From CANKHA01 sp035652315 (GTDB lineage Bacteria > Pseudomonadota > Alphaproteobacteria > Rhizobiales > Xanthobacteraceae), in the NCBI GenBank assembly GCA_035652315.1, contig DASREA010000034.1, positions 22,118 to 86,117 on the forward strand: a stretch of 64,000 nt of DNA, in the 5' to 3' direction. The translations under genes and the position numbers were made by a program. Shown in pieces: positions 54,300-62,969 of this stretch. The first letter of the stretch is position 1. Each line of letters starts with the position of its first letter. Under the pieces are notes generated by a model that saw only the letters and a list, made by a program, of their open reading frames with translations, did no database searches and was not told the DNA's origin.

Positions 54300-54539
54300 A
54301 TGGCCATGATCGAGCGGATTGAAAAAGCCAAGCGGTATCTGTGGGCTTTCGTCGAGCTTGGCTTTGTCGCTTTGCTCGCGATCATCCTGATCTATCTGAT
54401 CTTGGGTCAGAACTCCGGCGCCTTCGTCACCTCGGTCGCCGACAATGTCGCGAAATTCGCCAGCCAAGCAAGCGTGAGTTTGATCGGCATTGGGATCATA
54501 CTGGCAATTATCTATCTGATTACCCAACGCATGCGCTGA
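54300..54539 (+). CDS. Small two-helix membrane protein B
   Basis: A 79-residue protein (77 if the ATG at 54306 is used) with a basic N-terminus (MAMIERIEKAKRYLW) and two hydrophobic helices (about residues 17-35 and 57-75). It resembles small membrane protein A in size, spacing and last helix. No Shine-Dalgarno is visible because a terminator stem sits directly upstream, so translation may be weak, leaderless or dependent on read-through. The function is unknown. Confidence 0.55.
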   Translation: MAMIERIEKAKRYLWAFVELGFVALLAIILIYLILGQNSGAFVTSVADNVAKFASQASVSLIGIGIILAIIYLITQRMR

Positions 54540-54604
54540 CGGTGCGTCGAGCGCGCGGACGCGAGAAGCGGCCGAAGGGCCGCTTTTTCTTTGCGATGCG
54601 CCGC

Positions 54605-54940
54605 CTAGGCGGAGACGTTCCTGGCCACGAGGCCCTTTTCCTTGAAGACTTGCTGCAGTTCTCCGGCCTGGAACATTTCCCGCACGATGTCGCAACCGCC
54701 GATGAATTCACCCTTGACGTAGAGCTGGGGGATCGTCGGCCACTGCGAATAGGTCTTGATGCCGTTGCGCAGATCGTCCGATTCGAGCACGTTGATGCCT
54801 TTGTAAGGCACGCCGAGATAATCGAGTATCTGCACGACTTGACCGGAGAAGCCGCATTGCGGGAATTGCGGTGTGCCCTTCATGAACAGCACCACATCGT
54901 TGCCCTTGACTTCGTTGTCGATGAACTGATCGATGCTCAT
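54605..54940 (-). CDS. grxD: Monothiol glutaredoxin (Grx4-type)
   Basis: A 111-residue CGFS-type glutaredoxin that binds a [2Fe-2S] cluster with glutathione and delivers or senses iron-sulfur. The CGFS motif is residues 29-32 in GTPQFPQCGFSGQ, and the glutathione-binding WPTIPQLYVKGEFIGGCDIV follows. It lies 26 bp downstream of bolA on the same strand, so the BolA-glutaredoxin complex partners are made together. Confidence 0.96.
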   Translation of the reverse strand: MSIDQFIDNEVKGNDVVLFMKGTPQFPQCGFSGQVVQILDYLGVPYKGINVLESDDLRNGIKTYSQWPTIPQLYVKGEFIGGCDIVREMFQAGELQQVFKEKGLVARNVSA

Positions 54941-54966
54941 GTCTCACCTTTGCCGGCGCCGCGCGC

Positions 54967-55203
54967 CTAACGACTGGGGATTCCGGTCTGCAGCGCCAGC
55001 GCGTGCAGCGCTCCGCCCATCTGACCCTTCAAAGCCTCGTAAACCAACTGGTGCTGTTGCACCCTCGATTTGCCACGGAAAGACTCAGCGATGACCGTGG
55101 CGGCGTAGTGGTCGCCGTCGCCGGCGAGATCGCGGATGGTGACGTCGGCGTCCGGGATCCTGATCTTAATCAGCCGCTCGATTTCACTGGCCTCCATCGC
55201 CAT
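54967..55203 (-). CDS. BolA family protein
   Basis: A 78-residue BolA-like protein, a partner of monothiol glutaredoxins in iron-sulfur and iron homeostasis. It starts MAMEASEIERLIKIRIPDA (a second ATG at 55197 is also possible). The family core is VTIRDLAGDGDHYAATVIAESF and the conserved VQQHQLVYEALKGQM, with the helical His likely contacting the shared cluster. It lies upstream of the monothiol glutaredoxin gene in the same transcript. Confidence 0.94.
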   Translation of the reverse strand: MAMEASEIERLIKIRIPDADVTIRDLAGDGDHYAATVIAESFRGKSRVQQHQLVYEALKGQMGGALHALALQTGIPSR

Positions 55204-55509
55204 CGACCGATCCCGTTCGTCCGTGCTCGCGATCCGAGCGGCCCGCCAGCCGTGACGCCGCAGGCCAAATCAAGGCTAAGAATGGGGCGTCCTCCAGCCG
55301 AAATCAATGCATTCCGGGCATTGCTGCCCGGCTTTGTGCGCCCGCCCGGCCGCGCGGACCAAGCGCCGCAGCTACCGATATTTTTTGCCGGTGACAACCG
55401 AGGCGCCGCGGCTAACATGTTGGCCATGACGCGCGCGCCGATAGCACCATGTCGGTTTCGGGGGGGGGTGATCATGCGATCGATCGGCGTGAACAGCGGC
55501 GGCGAAAGA
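55204..55509. other. Intergenic region with a G9 tract
   Basis: These 306 bp lie between the bolA start and the purL stop. I see no convincing gene. A run of nine G occurs at 55460-55468, near a TGATCATG context. The right end must hold the purL terminator, but no clear stem was seen; the left end must hold the bolA promoter. Confidence 0.5.
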
Positions 55510-57738
55510 CTAGAGCCCGGCGGCCATATATTCCGGCAGCCATCCTTCGTGGCGATCGCGTAGAACCGCGAGCGGAACGCGACGCTCGCCTGCGATGGTC
55601 AGCGCCGGACCGCCGGTGACGCCAAGCCGGCGCGCGGCAACGCCCGCCGCTTGCGCGCGTTGAACCACGGCCTCCGCCTGCGGCGCAGGCACGCTCAAGA
55701 CGTAGCGGGCCTGATCCTCGCCGAACCAGAAAGCATGCGGCGACGGACCGGCAGGTGAGGCATCCAGGCTCGCGCCGATACCCGACGCCATGGCCATCTC
55801 AGCGAGCGCGACCAGCAGCCCGCCATCGGAAATGTCGTGCACGGCCGTGGGAATCCCTTGCGCAATGATGGCGCGCACGAAATCGCCGTGCCGCCGCTCC
55901 GCCGCGAGATCGACCGGCGGTGGTGCGCCCTCCTCGCGGCCGCAAACGTCGCGCAGATAGAGCGATTGACCGAGCCAGCCGGGATCGCCGCCGATCAGCA
56001 GAATCGTTTCCCCTTCTGCCTTGAAGGCAAGCGTCGCCGATTTGCCGAAATCGTCGAGCAGCCCGACGCCGCCGATGGTCGGCGTCGGGGGGATAGCCCG
56101 GCCAAGCTCTTCCCCCATAACTTTGGTCTCGTTGTAGAGCGAGACATTGCCGGAGACGACCGGGAAATCGAGCGCCTTGCAGGCTTCGCCGATGCCGCGG
56201 ATGCAGCCGACGAACTGGCCCATGATCTCCGGCCGCTCGGGATTGCCGAAGTTCAGGTTGTCGGTGAGCGCCAGCGGCCGCGCGCCGACGGCGGTCAAAT
56301 TGCGCCAGGCTTCCGCCACCGCCTGCTTGCCGCCTTCGAAAGGATCGGCCTCGCAATAACGCGGCGTCACGTCGGCGGTCAGCGCCAGAGCTTTCGGCCC
56401 CTCCAATACGCGCAGTACCGCGGCGTCGCCGCCCGGCCGCTGCACGGTATTGCCGCCGATGATGTGATCGTATTGCTCCCAGACCCAGCGTTTGGAGCAG
56501 AGGTCGGGCGTACCGAGAAGATGCTCCAGCGCGTCGGCGACTGCCATCGGCGCGCTGACATGTTCGGCTTTAATCACCGGCAGCTTTGGCGGCTCAGTGA
56601 ATGGACGCCGATATTCCGGCGCCTGATCGCCGAGCTCCTTGATTGGCAGATCGGCCATCACCTCACCCCGGTGCTTAACGATGAAGCGCATGCTCGGCGT
56701 GGTCGTGCCGACAATGGCGAAGTCGAGGCCCCATTTGCGGAAGACCGCCTCAGCTTCCTTTTCCTTCTCCGGCTTGAGCACCATGAGCATGCGCTCCTGG
56801 CTTTCCGAGAGCATCATCTCATAGGCGGTCATGCCGATTTCGCGCGTCGGCACCCTATCGAGGTCGAGCGTGACGCCGAGGTTGCCCTTCGCCCCCATCT
56901 CCGTGGCGCTCGACGTCAGCCCGGCCGCACCCATGTCCTGGATCGCGATAACGCAATCCTTGGCCATGATTTCCAGGCAGGCCTCGAGCAGCAGCTTTTC
57001 GGAAAAGGGATCGCCGACTTGCACCGTCGGGCGTTTCTCCTCGGAATCGTCGCCGAATTCTGCCGAAGCCATGCTGGCGCCGTGAATGCCGTCGCGGCCG
57101 GTCTTGGAGCCGAGATAGACAATCGGCATGCCGACGCCGGAGGCCTTGGCGTAAAAAATCTTGTCCGCCCGTGCGAGGCCGACCGCCATGGCGTTGACAA
57201 GGATGTTGCCGTTGTAGCGCGGATGGAAGCGCACCTGTCCGCCCACCGTGGGCACGCCGAAGGAATTGCCGTAGCCGCCGATACCCGCCACCACGCCGGA
57301 GACGAGATGCCGCGTTTTCGGATGTGCGGGATCGCCGAAGCTGAGCGCATTCAAACAGGCGATCGGACGCGCACCCATGGTGAAGACATCGCGCAAAATG
57401 CCGCCGACGCCGGTCGCCGCGCCCTGATAAGGCTCGATGTAGCTCGGATGATTGTGGCTTTCCATCTTGAACACCACCGCGAGGCCGTCGCCGATGTCGA
57501 TGACTCCGGCATTCTCGCCCGGCCCCTGGATCACCCAAGGCGCTTTGGTCGGCAGCGTGCGCAGATGCACTTTCGACGATTTGTAGGAGCAATGCTCGTT
57601 CCACATCGCCGAAAAAATGCCAAGCTCGGTGAGCGTCGGCTCGCGCCCGATCAGATCGAGGATGCGTTGATACTCGTCGGGCTTGAGGCCGTGCTCGGCG
57701 ACCTGTTCGGGGGTGATGCGGCGCTCGTTGGAAATCAC
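55510..57738 (-). CDS. purL: Phosphoribosylformylglycinamidine synthase subunit PurL
   Basis: The catalytic ATP-dependent subunit of FGAM synthase in the small (PurS/PurQ/PurL) form, about 742 residues from GTG at 57738. Landmarks are SAMWNEHCSYKSSK, HNHPSYIEPYQGAATGVGGILRDVFTMG, MGAAGLTSSATEMG and the second-half DNLNFGNPERPE. The upstream TTG at 57780 would add 14 residues and overlap purQ. The GTG after the purQ stop fits the family N-terminus better. It is the last gene of purC-purS-purQ-purL. Confidence 0.95.
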   Translation of the reverse strand: MISNERRITPEQVAEHGLKPDEYQRILDLIGREPTLTELGIFSAMWNEHCSYKSSKVHLRTLPTKAPWVIQGPGENAGVIDIGDGLAVVFKMESHNHPSYIEPYQGAATGVGGILRDVFTMGARPIACLNALSFGDPAHPKTRHLVSGVVAGIGGYGNSFGVPTVGGQVRFHPRYNGNILVNAMAVGLARADKIFYAKASGVGMPIVYLGSKTGRDGIHGASMASAEFGDDSEEKRPTVQVGDPFSEKLLLEACLEIMAKDCVIAIQDMGAAGLTSSATEMGAKGNLGVTLDLDRVPTREIGMTAYEMMLSESQERMLMVLKPEKEKEAEAVFRKWGLDFAIVGTTTPSMRFIVKHRGEVMADLPIKELGDQAPEYRRPFTEPPKLPVIKAEHVSAPMAVADALEHLLGTPDLCSKRWVWEQYDHIIGGNTVQRPGGDAAVLRVLEGPKALALTADVTPRYCEADPFEGGKQAVAEAWRNLTAVGARPLALTDNLNFGNPERPEIMGQFVGCIRGIGEACKALDFPVVSGNVSLYNETKVMGEELGRAIPPTPTIGGVGLLDDFGKSATLAFKAEGETILLIGGDPGWLGQSLYLRDVCGREEGAPPPVDLAAERRHGDFVRAIIAQGIPTAVHDISDGGLLVALAEMAMASGIGASLDASPAGPSPHAFWFGEDQARYVLSVPAPQAEAVVQRAQAAGVAARRLGVTGGPALTIAGERRVPLAVLRDRHEGWLPEYMAAGL

Positions 57739-57751
57739 GTCGCGATCACCG

Positions 57752-58453
57752 TCACGCCGCCCTTGCCAGATGATCGACAAGGCCGGCGAACAACCCGCGC
57801 CCGTCGGTGCAGCCCATCACCGCTTCGACGTGATTTTCCGGGTGCGGCATCATGCCGAGTACGTTGCCGCGCTCGTTGAGGATGCCGGCGATGGCGTTGA
57901 TGGCGCCATTGTGATTCCAATTCGGATCGATCATGCCGTCCGGCGAGGAATAGCGGAACAGCACCCGGCCCTCGCCTTCCAGCCGCGCGATGGTCCCGCT
58001 GTCGGCGATGTAATTGCCTTCGCCATGCGCCACCGGCACTTTGATCACCTGGCCGGCGTTGTAGCCGCGCGTGAACGGCGTATCCGAACGCTCGACGCGC
58101 AGATAGACCTCGCGGCAGATGAAGCGGAGATTCTGGTTGCGCATGAGCACGCCGGGCAACAGCGCCGCCTCGCAGAGAATCTGAAAGCCGTTGCAGACGC
58201 CGAGCACGAGTCCGCCATCGGCGGCAAATTTTCTCACGGCATCCATGATCGGCGAACGCGCGGCGATGGCCCCGCAACGCAGATAATCGCCGTAGGAAAA
58301 ACCGCCCGGGATGACGACAAGATCGGTGCCGGCGGGCAGCTTGCGATCGGCGTGCCAGACCATCGCCGGCTCGTGCCCTGAGACAAGCCGCAGCGTGCGG
58401 GCCATGTCGCGCTCGCGATTGATGCCGGGAAAAACGAGGACGGCGGAGTTCAT
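57752..58453 (-). CDS. purQ: Phosphoribosylformylglycinamidine synthase subunit PurQ (glutaminase)
   Basis: The class I glutamine amidotransferase subunit that supplies ammonia to PurL. It is a 233-residue protein with the nucleophile Cys87 in GLVLGVCNGFQIL, preceded by VIPGGFSYGDYLRCGAIAA, and with the His/Glu pair near the C-terminus (HPENHVEAVMG). It lies 10 bp downstream of purS and just before purL. The start is ATG at 58453. Confidence 0.96.
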   Translation of the reverse strand: MNSAVLVFPGINRERDMARTLRLVSGHEPAMVWHADRKLPAGTDLVVIPGGFSYGDYLRCGAIAARSPIMDAVRKFAADGGLVLGVCNGFQILCEAALLPGVLMRNQNLRFICREVYLRVERSDTPFTRGYNAGQVIKVPVAHGEGNYIADSGTIARLEGEGRVLFRYSSPDGMIDPNWNHNGAINAIAGILNERGNVLGMMPHPENHVEAVMGCTDGRGLFAGLVDHLARAA

Positions 58454-58463
58454 GGACTTAGCG

Positions 58464-58706
58464 TCAGCTCAAAATCTCGACCCGATAGTTCTCGATCACG
58501 GTATTGGCCAGCAGCTTGTCGGCGGCCTGCTTGAGCAAAGCTTCGGCCTTGGCCCCGTCGGCGCCCTCAAGCTCGATGTCGAAGACCTTGCCCTGGCGCA
58601 CGCTGGTGATGCCGTCGATGCCGAGCGAGCGCAGTGCGCCTTCGATCGCCTTGCCCTGCGGATCGAGGATGCCGGTTTTCAGGGTGACGGTGACGCGGGC
58701 CTTCAA
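58464..58706 (-). CDS. purS: Phosphoribosylformylglycinamidine synthase subunit PurS
   Basis: An 80-residue structural subunit that bridges PurL and PurQ. ARVTVTLKTGILDPQGKAIEGALRSLG and GKVFDIELEG are characteristic. The start is TTG at 58706 with GAAGGG upstream; the codons before it do not extend the family. It lies 4 bp after purC and 10 bp before purQ. Confidence 0.94.
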   Translation of the reverse strand: MKARVTVTLKTGILDPQGKAIEGALRSLGIDGITSVRQGKVFDIELEGADGAKAEALLKQAADKLLANTVIENYRVEILS

Positions 58707-58710
58707 AATC

Positions 58711-59478
58711 TCAACCCTTCACCAGCACCGGCCCGGTGCCGCGCGGCGGCTCGTTCTCGCTCATAATGCCAAGCCGCTTGGCCACCTCGGTATAAGCCTC
58801 GATGAGACCGCCCAGATCGCGACGGAAGCGGTCCTTGTCGAGCTTCTCGTTCGACTTCATGTCCCACAGCCGGCAGGAGTCCGGTGAAATCTCGTCGGCG
58901 ACGACGATGCGCATCGTGTCGTTTTCCCACAGCCGGCCGCATTCCATCTTGAAGTCGACGAGGCGGATGCCGACACCGAGGAAGAGCCCGCAAAGGAAGT
59001 CGTTGACGCGGATCGCCAGCGCCATGATGTCGTCGATCTCCTGCGGCGTTGCCCAGCCGAAGGCGGTGATGTGCTCCTCCGACACCATCGGATCGTTGAG
59101 CGCATCGTTCTTGTAGTAGAATTCGATGATCGAGCGCGGCAGTTGCGTGCCCTCCTCGATCCCGAGCTTCTGCGACAGTGATCCGGCGGCAACGTTGCGC
59201 ACCACCACCTCGAGCGGGATGATCTCCACCTCGCGGATCAGCTGTTCGCGCATGTTGAGACGGCGGATAAAATGCGTCGGCACGCCGATCTCGTTGAGAT
59301 GCTGAAAAACATATTCCGAGATGCGGTTGTTCAGGACCCCCTTGCCCTCGATGATCTCGTGCTTTTTCGCATTGAACGCGGTCGCGTCATCCTTGAAGTG
59401 CTGAATCAGTGTGCCGGCCTCGGGGCCCTCGTAAAGGACCTTGGCCTTGCCTTCGTAAATGCGACGGCGGCGGCTCAT
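58711..59478 (-). CDS. purC: Phosphoribosylaminoimidazole-succinocarboxamide synthase (SAICAR synthetase)
   Basis: Joins aspartate to CAIR in purine synthesis. The 255-residue protein starts MSRRRRIYEGKAKVLYEG. Family motifs are DDATAFNAKKHEIIEGKGVLNN, RNVAAGSLSQKLGI, VDFKMECGRLWEN and ADEISPDSCRLWD. The start at 59478 was preferred to an ATG 30 bases upstream because rhizobial PurC proteins begin RRRRIYEG. It is the first gene of the purC-S-Q-L operon and is divergent from the ATPase zeta gene. Confidence 0.95.
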   Translation of the reverse strand: MSRRRRIYEGKAKVLYEGPEAGTLIQHFKDDATAFNAKKHEIIEGKGVLNNRISEYVFQHLNEIGVPTHFIRRLNMREQLIREVEIIPLEVVVRNVAAGSLSQKLGIEEGTQLPRSIIEFYYKNDALNDPMVSEEHITAFGWATPQEIDDIMALAIRVNDFLCGLFLGVGIRLVDFKMECGRLWENDTMRIVVADEISPDSCRLWDMKSNEKLDKDRFRRDLGGLIEAYTEVAKRLGIMSENEPPRGTGPVLVKG

Positions 59479-59768
59479 CGGAGTGTACCGTGGTTTGTGA
59501 AAGTCCATGGGTGCCGTGGCTCCATAATCTCAGGTCGCGGGTCCGCGGCGGCGGGACCGGATGGCACGACTCGCTTTAGTGAATAGCCTACCCGGCCAAG
59601 GCGCAACCTAGCCGATGCGGCGAAGCAGCACAATCGGCACCCGCCTGTGGAATGTTTCGCGACCGGTGCATCGCGTGCACGCTGTTGCCTTGACCCTTGT
59701 GCCCCGATATGCAAGGCGCGCAGTATGCTTTTGCGTTGCCAGGCGGCGGAAATGAGGCAAGGATTGCC

Positions 59769-60092
59769 ATGACCACTTTCGACAAGCGTGAAGAAGCCTT
59801 CGAAAAACAATTCGCGCACGACGAGGAGTTGCGATTCAAGGCGACGGCGCGGCGCAACAAGCTTCTCGGCCGCTGGGCGGCGGAACAGCTTGGCCTTTCC
59901 GGCCCCGCGATCGACGCCTATGCCAACGAGGTGGTTGTGGCGGACCTCGAACACGCCGGCGATCAGGACGTCTTCAGTAAAATTCGCCGGGATTTCGACG
60001 CCAAGGGCGTGGCCGTCGCCGACGTGCAGATCCGCCAGCAGATGAGCGAATTGCTCGCCCGGGCGGTGCAGGAAATCAAGGCCAGCGGCTGA
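59769..60092 (+). CDS. F1-ATPase inhibitor zeta subunit (DUF1476)
   Basis: A 107-residue protein of the DUF1476 family. In Paracoccus it is the zeta subunit that inhibits ATP hydrolysis by the F1FO-ATPase. The family N-terminus (TTFDKREEAFEKQFAHDEEL) is present, followed by RRNKLLGRWAAEQLGLSG. The N-terminal inhibitory helix appears complete. The start is ATG at 59769. It is divergent from purC, a linkage common in rhizobia. Confidence 0.92.
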   Translation: MTTFDKREEAFEKQFAHDEELRFKATARRNKLLGRWAAEQLGLSGPAIDAYANEVVVADLEHAGDQDVFSKIRRDFDAKGVAVADVQIRQQMSELLARAVQEIKASG

Positions 60093-60153
60093 CCGGCAGC
60101 GAATCCTTTCGCCGCAGGAACACCGCTGACCGGTGGCGCGTTAGTCCTGCACT

Positions 60154-60582
60154 ATGCGCTGGCCTATGGCCCAAGTCTGCTATGCGACCTTGGTAATCGC
60201 TGTCCTGGGGACGGCGAGCGCCGCGGTCGCGACCCTCGACAGCCTCAATCATTCGAATGCGCGGCGCAGTTGGGATGCGGATATCGATCGCATCGTGGCC
60301 GCGCAGGATATGCGGCGCCGCCTCCTGGCCCTGGCGCAGGAGGGCGACGATCTTCCGGCCACCAAGGCATCCATCGCCGGGGGCCAGCCGGCGTTCAACG
60401 CCGAAGCGGCGGCTCTCGACGACGCAAGCGATGCGCGCGGGCATTCTTCGGCCCATGCCAACGCCGAACTGGATCATGGCCACAGCCATCGCGGCGGCGG
60501 CAGCGGTGTCATTCCCGCAATTGTCAAATTGCCCAAGACCGCGGCGACGACGGCGGCAGCCATACTGCTGCGCTTCCGCTGA
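60154..60582 (+). CDS. Exported hypothetical protein with a His-rich linker
   Basis: A 142-residue protein with an N-terminal signal or anchor (hydrophobic core VCYATLVIAVLGTASAAVA). A possible helical segment (RIVAAQDMRRRLLALAQ) follows, then a stretch with five His at about residues 96-112 (HSSAHANAELDHGHSH). The His spacing suggests metal binding (Zn, Ni, Cu). No family is recognised. The start may be 60154 or 60166. It is convergent with the pirin gene, 11 bp away. Confidence 0.55.
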   Translation: MRWPMAQVCYATLVIAVLGTASAAVATLDSLNHSNARRSWDADIDRIVAAQDMRRRLLALAQEGDDLPATKASIAGGQPAFNAEAAALDDASDARGHSSAHANAELDHGHSHRGGGSGVIPAIVKLPKTAATTAAAILLRFR

Positions 60583-60593
60583 AACGATTCAGT

Positions 60594-61484
60594 TCAGGAC
60601 ATCGGCTCGGGGACCGGTTTGGGCTCTTCCGGCAGGGGAATGAACTCCTTGTCGTCATGCACGGGCAAGGTGAAACGGCCAGCCTTCCAGTCGGCCTTGG
60701 CCTGCTCGATGCGCTCCGGCCGCGAGGAGACGAAATTCCACCAGATATGCCGCGGGCCGAGCGGCTCGCCGCCGAGCAGCATGAGCGTCGAACCCACACG
60801 CGCGTGCAGCACCGCTTCACGCGGTTTGAAGACGAGCAGCGATCCGGCATCGTAGGCGCGACCTTCATGTTCGACCTCGCCGCGCACGATATAGGCGGCG
60901 CGTTCGGCATGGCCGGGCGGCATCGCCAGCCTCGCGCCCTGCTCCACCTCGGCATGCAGATAGAACAGCGGCGATTGCGCCTTGACCCTGCTCGCAATCC
61001 CATACGCGGTGCCGGCGATCAGCCGCGCATTGATCCCCCGGTCCCGGAACGTCGGCAGCTCGTCGTGTGGATAATGGGTAAAGCCGGCCGAGGCTTCCTC
61101 GTCCCGCTCGGGCAGCGCCACCCAAGCCTGCAGGCCGTGCAGCGGCCCCCCGCTCTTGCGGACGCCATCGAACCGTTCGGAATGGGCGATGCCGCCGCCG
61201 GCGATCATCCAATTCACCGCGCCGGGACGGATCACCTGCTCAACGCCCAGGCTGTCGCGATGCGTAATCTCGCCTTCGAAGAGATAAGTGACGGTGGCGA
61301 GCCCGATATGCGGATGCGGCCGCACGTCGGTGTCCCGCGGCACATTCGGCGGCAAGACCAGCGGGCCCATGTGATCGAGAAAGATGAACGGCCCGACCAT
61401 ACGGCGCTGCGCGAACGGAAGCACGCGGCCGACTTCAAGCAAGCCGATATGGCGGCGGCGGGCCGGGATGACCAGGTCGAGCAT
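60594..61484 (-). CDS. Pirin family protein
   Basis: A 296-residue bicupin pirin. The N-terminal cupin has the metal-binding pattern FIFLDHMGP, VRPHPHIGLATVTYLFEGEITHRDS and the IAHSE His. The C-terminal pirin domain includes VLHARVGSTLMLLGGEPLG. Some pirins are quercetin dioxygenases; the role here is unknown. The ATG at 61484 has AGGAGG upstream, so the longer frame was rejected. It is divergent from the carbonic anhydrase gene. Confidence 0.92.
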   Translation of the reverse strand: MLDLVIPARRRHIGLLEVGRVLPFAQRRMVGPFIFLDHMGPLVLPPNVPRDTDVRPHPHIGLATVTYLFEGEITHRDSLGVEQVIRPGAVNWMIAGGGIAHSERFDGVRKSGGPLHGLQAWVALPERDEEASAGFTHYPHDELPTFRDRGINARLIAGTAYGIASRVKAQSPLFYLHAEVEQGARLAMPPGHAERAAYIVRGEVEHEGRAYDAGSLLVFKPREAVLHARVGSTLMLLGGEPLGPRHIWWNFVSSRPERIEQAKADWKAGRFTLPVHDDKEFIPLPEEPKPVPEPMS

Positions 61485-61580
61485 GAAACCTCCTGCGTCG
61501 GGCCGGCCTTGACCGGCCGTCCATGATGACAAAGAAGATGGCCATGCGGTCGCGGCCGCGCCAGCCAGGAGGTGCGACGA

Positions 61581-62192
61581 ATGGAACGGCTGCTCGAAGG
61601 CTACCGACGGTTTCGCAGCGGCGTTTGGCCGATCGAACGCCGACGCTATGAGATTTTAGCCGCGGAAGGCCAGCGGCCGGAAACCATGGTGATCGCCTGT
61701 TCCGATTCGCGCGTCGATCCGGACACCGTCTTCGACGCCGGACCGGGCGAGCTGTTTGTCGTGCGCAATGTCGCCGGCCTGGTGCCTCCTTACCGTCCGG
61801 ATGCCGAATACCACGGCACCAGCGCCGCCCTGGAATTCGGCGCGCGCGTCCTGAAGGTCTCGCGCGTCGTCGTGCTCGGTCATGCTCAATGCGGCGGTGT
61901 GCAGGCCATGGTGCAAGGCGCGCCGGCCGAGGCCCCCGACTTCGTGGCGTCGTGGATGTCGATCGCGCGGCCGGCCTTGCAGCAAGCGCGGCGGAAAAGC
62001 GCCGAGGGCGGCGATATTATCCGCCATTGCGAAGCCGAGGTGGTGCGGCTTTCGCTCGCCAATCTGCTCACCTTTCCCTGGATCGCGCAGGCTGTCGGCG
62101 ATGGCCGGCTGCAATTGCATGGATTCCTGTTCGGCATTCACGACGGCGATCTCACCCGCGTCGAAAAGGACCGGCTCGTGCCGGTTGAATAA
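61581..62192 (+). CDS. Beta-class carbonic anhydrase
   Basis: Interconverts CO2 and bicarbonate. The 203-residue protein has zinc ligands Cys40, His101 and Cys104, with the Asp42/Arg44 dyad in CSDSRVDP and HAQCGG. AGGAGG at 61567-61572 fixes the ATG at 61581. It lies 14 bp upstream of the GST gene and may be co-transcribed. Confidence 0.95.
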   Translation: MERLLEGYRRFRSGVWPIERRRYEILAAEGQRPETMVIACSDSRVDPDTVFDAGPGELFVVRNVAGLVPPYRPDAEYHGTSAALEFGARVLKVSRVVVLGHAQCGGVQAMVQGAPAEAPDFVASWMSIARPALQQARRKSAEGGDIIRHCEAEVVRLSLANLLTFPWIAQAVGDGRLQLHGFLFGIHDGDLTRVEKDRLVPVE

Positions 62193-62206
62193 GCCTGGAG
62201 CGGCGG

Positions 62207-62917
62207 ATGCGTTACGAGCTTTATTACTGGCCGGAGATTCAAGGACGCGGCGAATTCGTCCGGCTGGCGCTGGAGGATGCCGGCGCCGATTACGTCGACG
62301 TGGCGCGGCACAAGGGCGGCATCGAGAAGATGACGCGGCTGATGGAAAGGTCCCGCGTCAAGCATCCGCCATTCGCTCCGCCCTTTTTGAAGGCCGGCAA
62401 GATTCTGATCGGCCAGACCGCCAACATTTTGCACTTCCTTGGGCCGCGGCATGGATTGGCGCCGCGGAATGAGCAAGGCCGGCTATGGCTGCATCAGTTG
62501 CAGCTCACCATTGCCGATTTCGTGGTGGAGATTCACGACACGCACCACCCGATCAGCGTGAACCTCTATTACGAAGACCAGAAGAAGGAAGCCAAGGCGC
62601 GCACGAAAGATTTCCTCAAAGAACGCGCGCCGAAATTCCTCGGCTATTTCGAAAGCGTGCTGACGCGCAGCGGCGGGCCTTATCTCCTCGGGCGCAAGCT
62701 CAGCTATGCCGACCTCAGCCTGTTCCAGATCGTCGAGGGCCTACGCTACGCCTTTCCCAAGGCGATAAGACGGCTGGAGACGAAACGCCCGCGCACGGTC
62801 GCGCTGCATGACCGCGTGAGTGAGCGGCCACGGATCAGGGCTTATCTTGAGTCGAAGCGGCGCATCCCGTTCAACGAATGGGGAATTTTCCGTCACTACC
62901 CCGAACTCGACGCTTGA
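62207..62917 (+). CDS. Glutathione S-transferase family protein
   Basis: A 236-residue protein with an N-terminal thioredoxin-like domain. It starts MRYELYYWPEIQGRGEFVRL with the Tyr of a sigma/alpha-type GST near residue 7. The segment LIGQTANILHFLG fits the glutathione-binding cis-Pro/Ser region. The C-terminal all-helical domain contains GGPYLLGRKLSYADLSLFQI, the N-capping-box motif. The substrate is not known. It follows the carbonic anhydrase gene. Confidence 0.9.
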   Translation: MRYELYYWPEIQGRGEFVRLALEDAGADYVDVARHKGGIEKMTRLMERSRVKHPPFAPPFLKAGKILIGQTANILHFLGPRHGLAPRNEQGRLWLHQLQLTIADFVVEIHDTHHPISVNLYYEDQKKEAKARTKDFLKERAPKFLGYFESVLTRSGGPYLLGRKLSYADLSLFQIVEGLRYAFPKAIRRLETKRPRTVALHDRVSERPRIRAYLESKRRIPFNEWGIFRHYPELDA

Positions 62918-62940
62918 GTCGGGAACCAAGATCAGCAGGC

Positions 62941-62968
62941 GGCGTTTTTCCCTTCAAGGAGAAACGCC
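62941..62968 (+). promoter_or_regulatory. Hairpin that buries the DUF3606 Shine-Dalgarno
   Basis: GGCGTTTTTCC (62941-62951) pairs over 11 bp, with one G-T pair, with GGAGAAACGCC (62958-62968), and the loop is CTTCAA. The GGAG of the ribosome-binding site (62958-62961) sits in the stem, one base short of the ATG at 62970. This would keep the start hidden until the stem opens, for example by heat or a factor. Confidence 0.65.
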
Positions 62969-62969
62969 G

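Noticed and set aside
55837..57879. A 680-codon open frame on the plus strand opposite purL and purQ
   Set aside because: It is exactly antisense to two certain enzymes and is His/Arg/Ala-rich. It arises from the third-position GC bias of the real genes.
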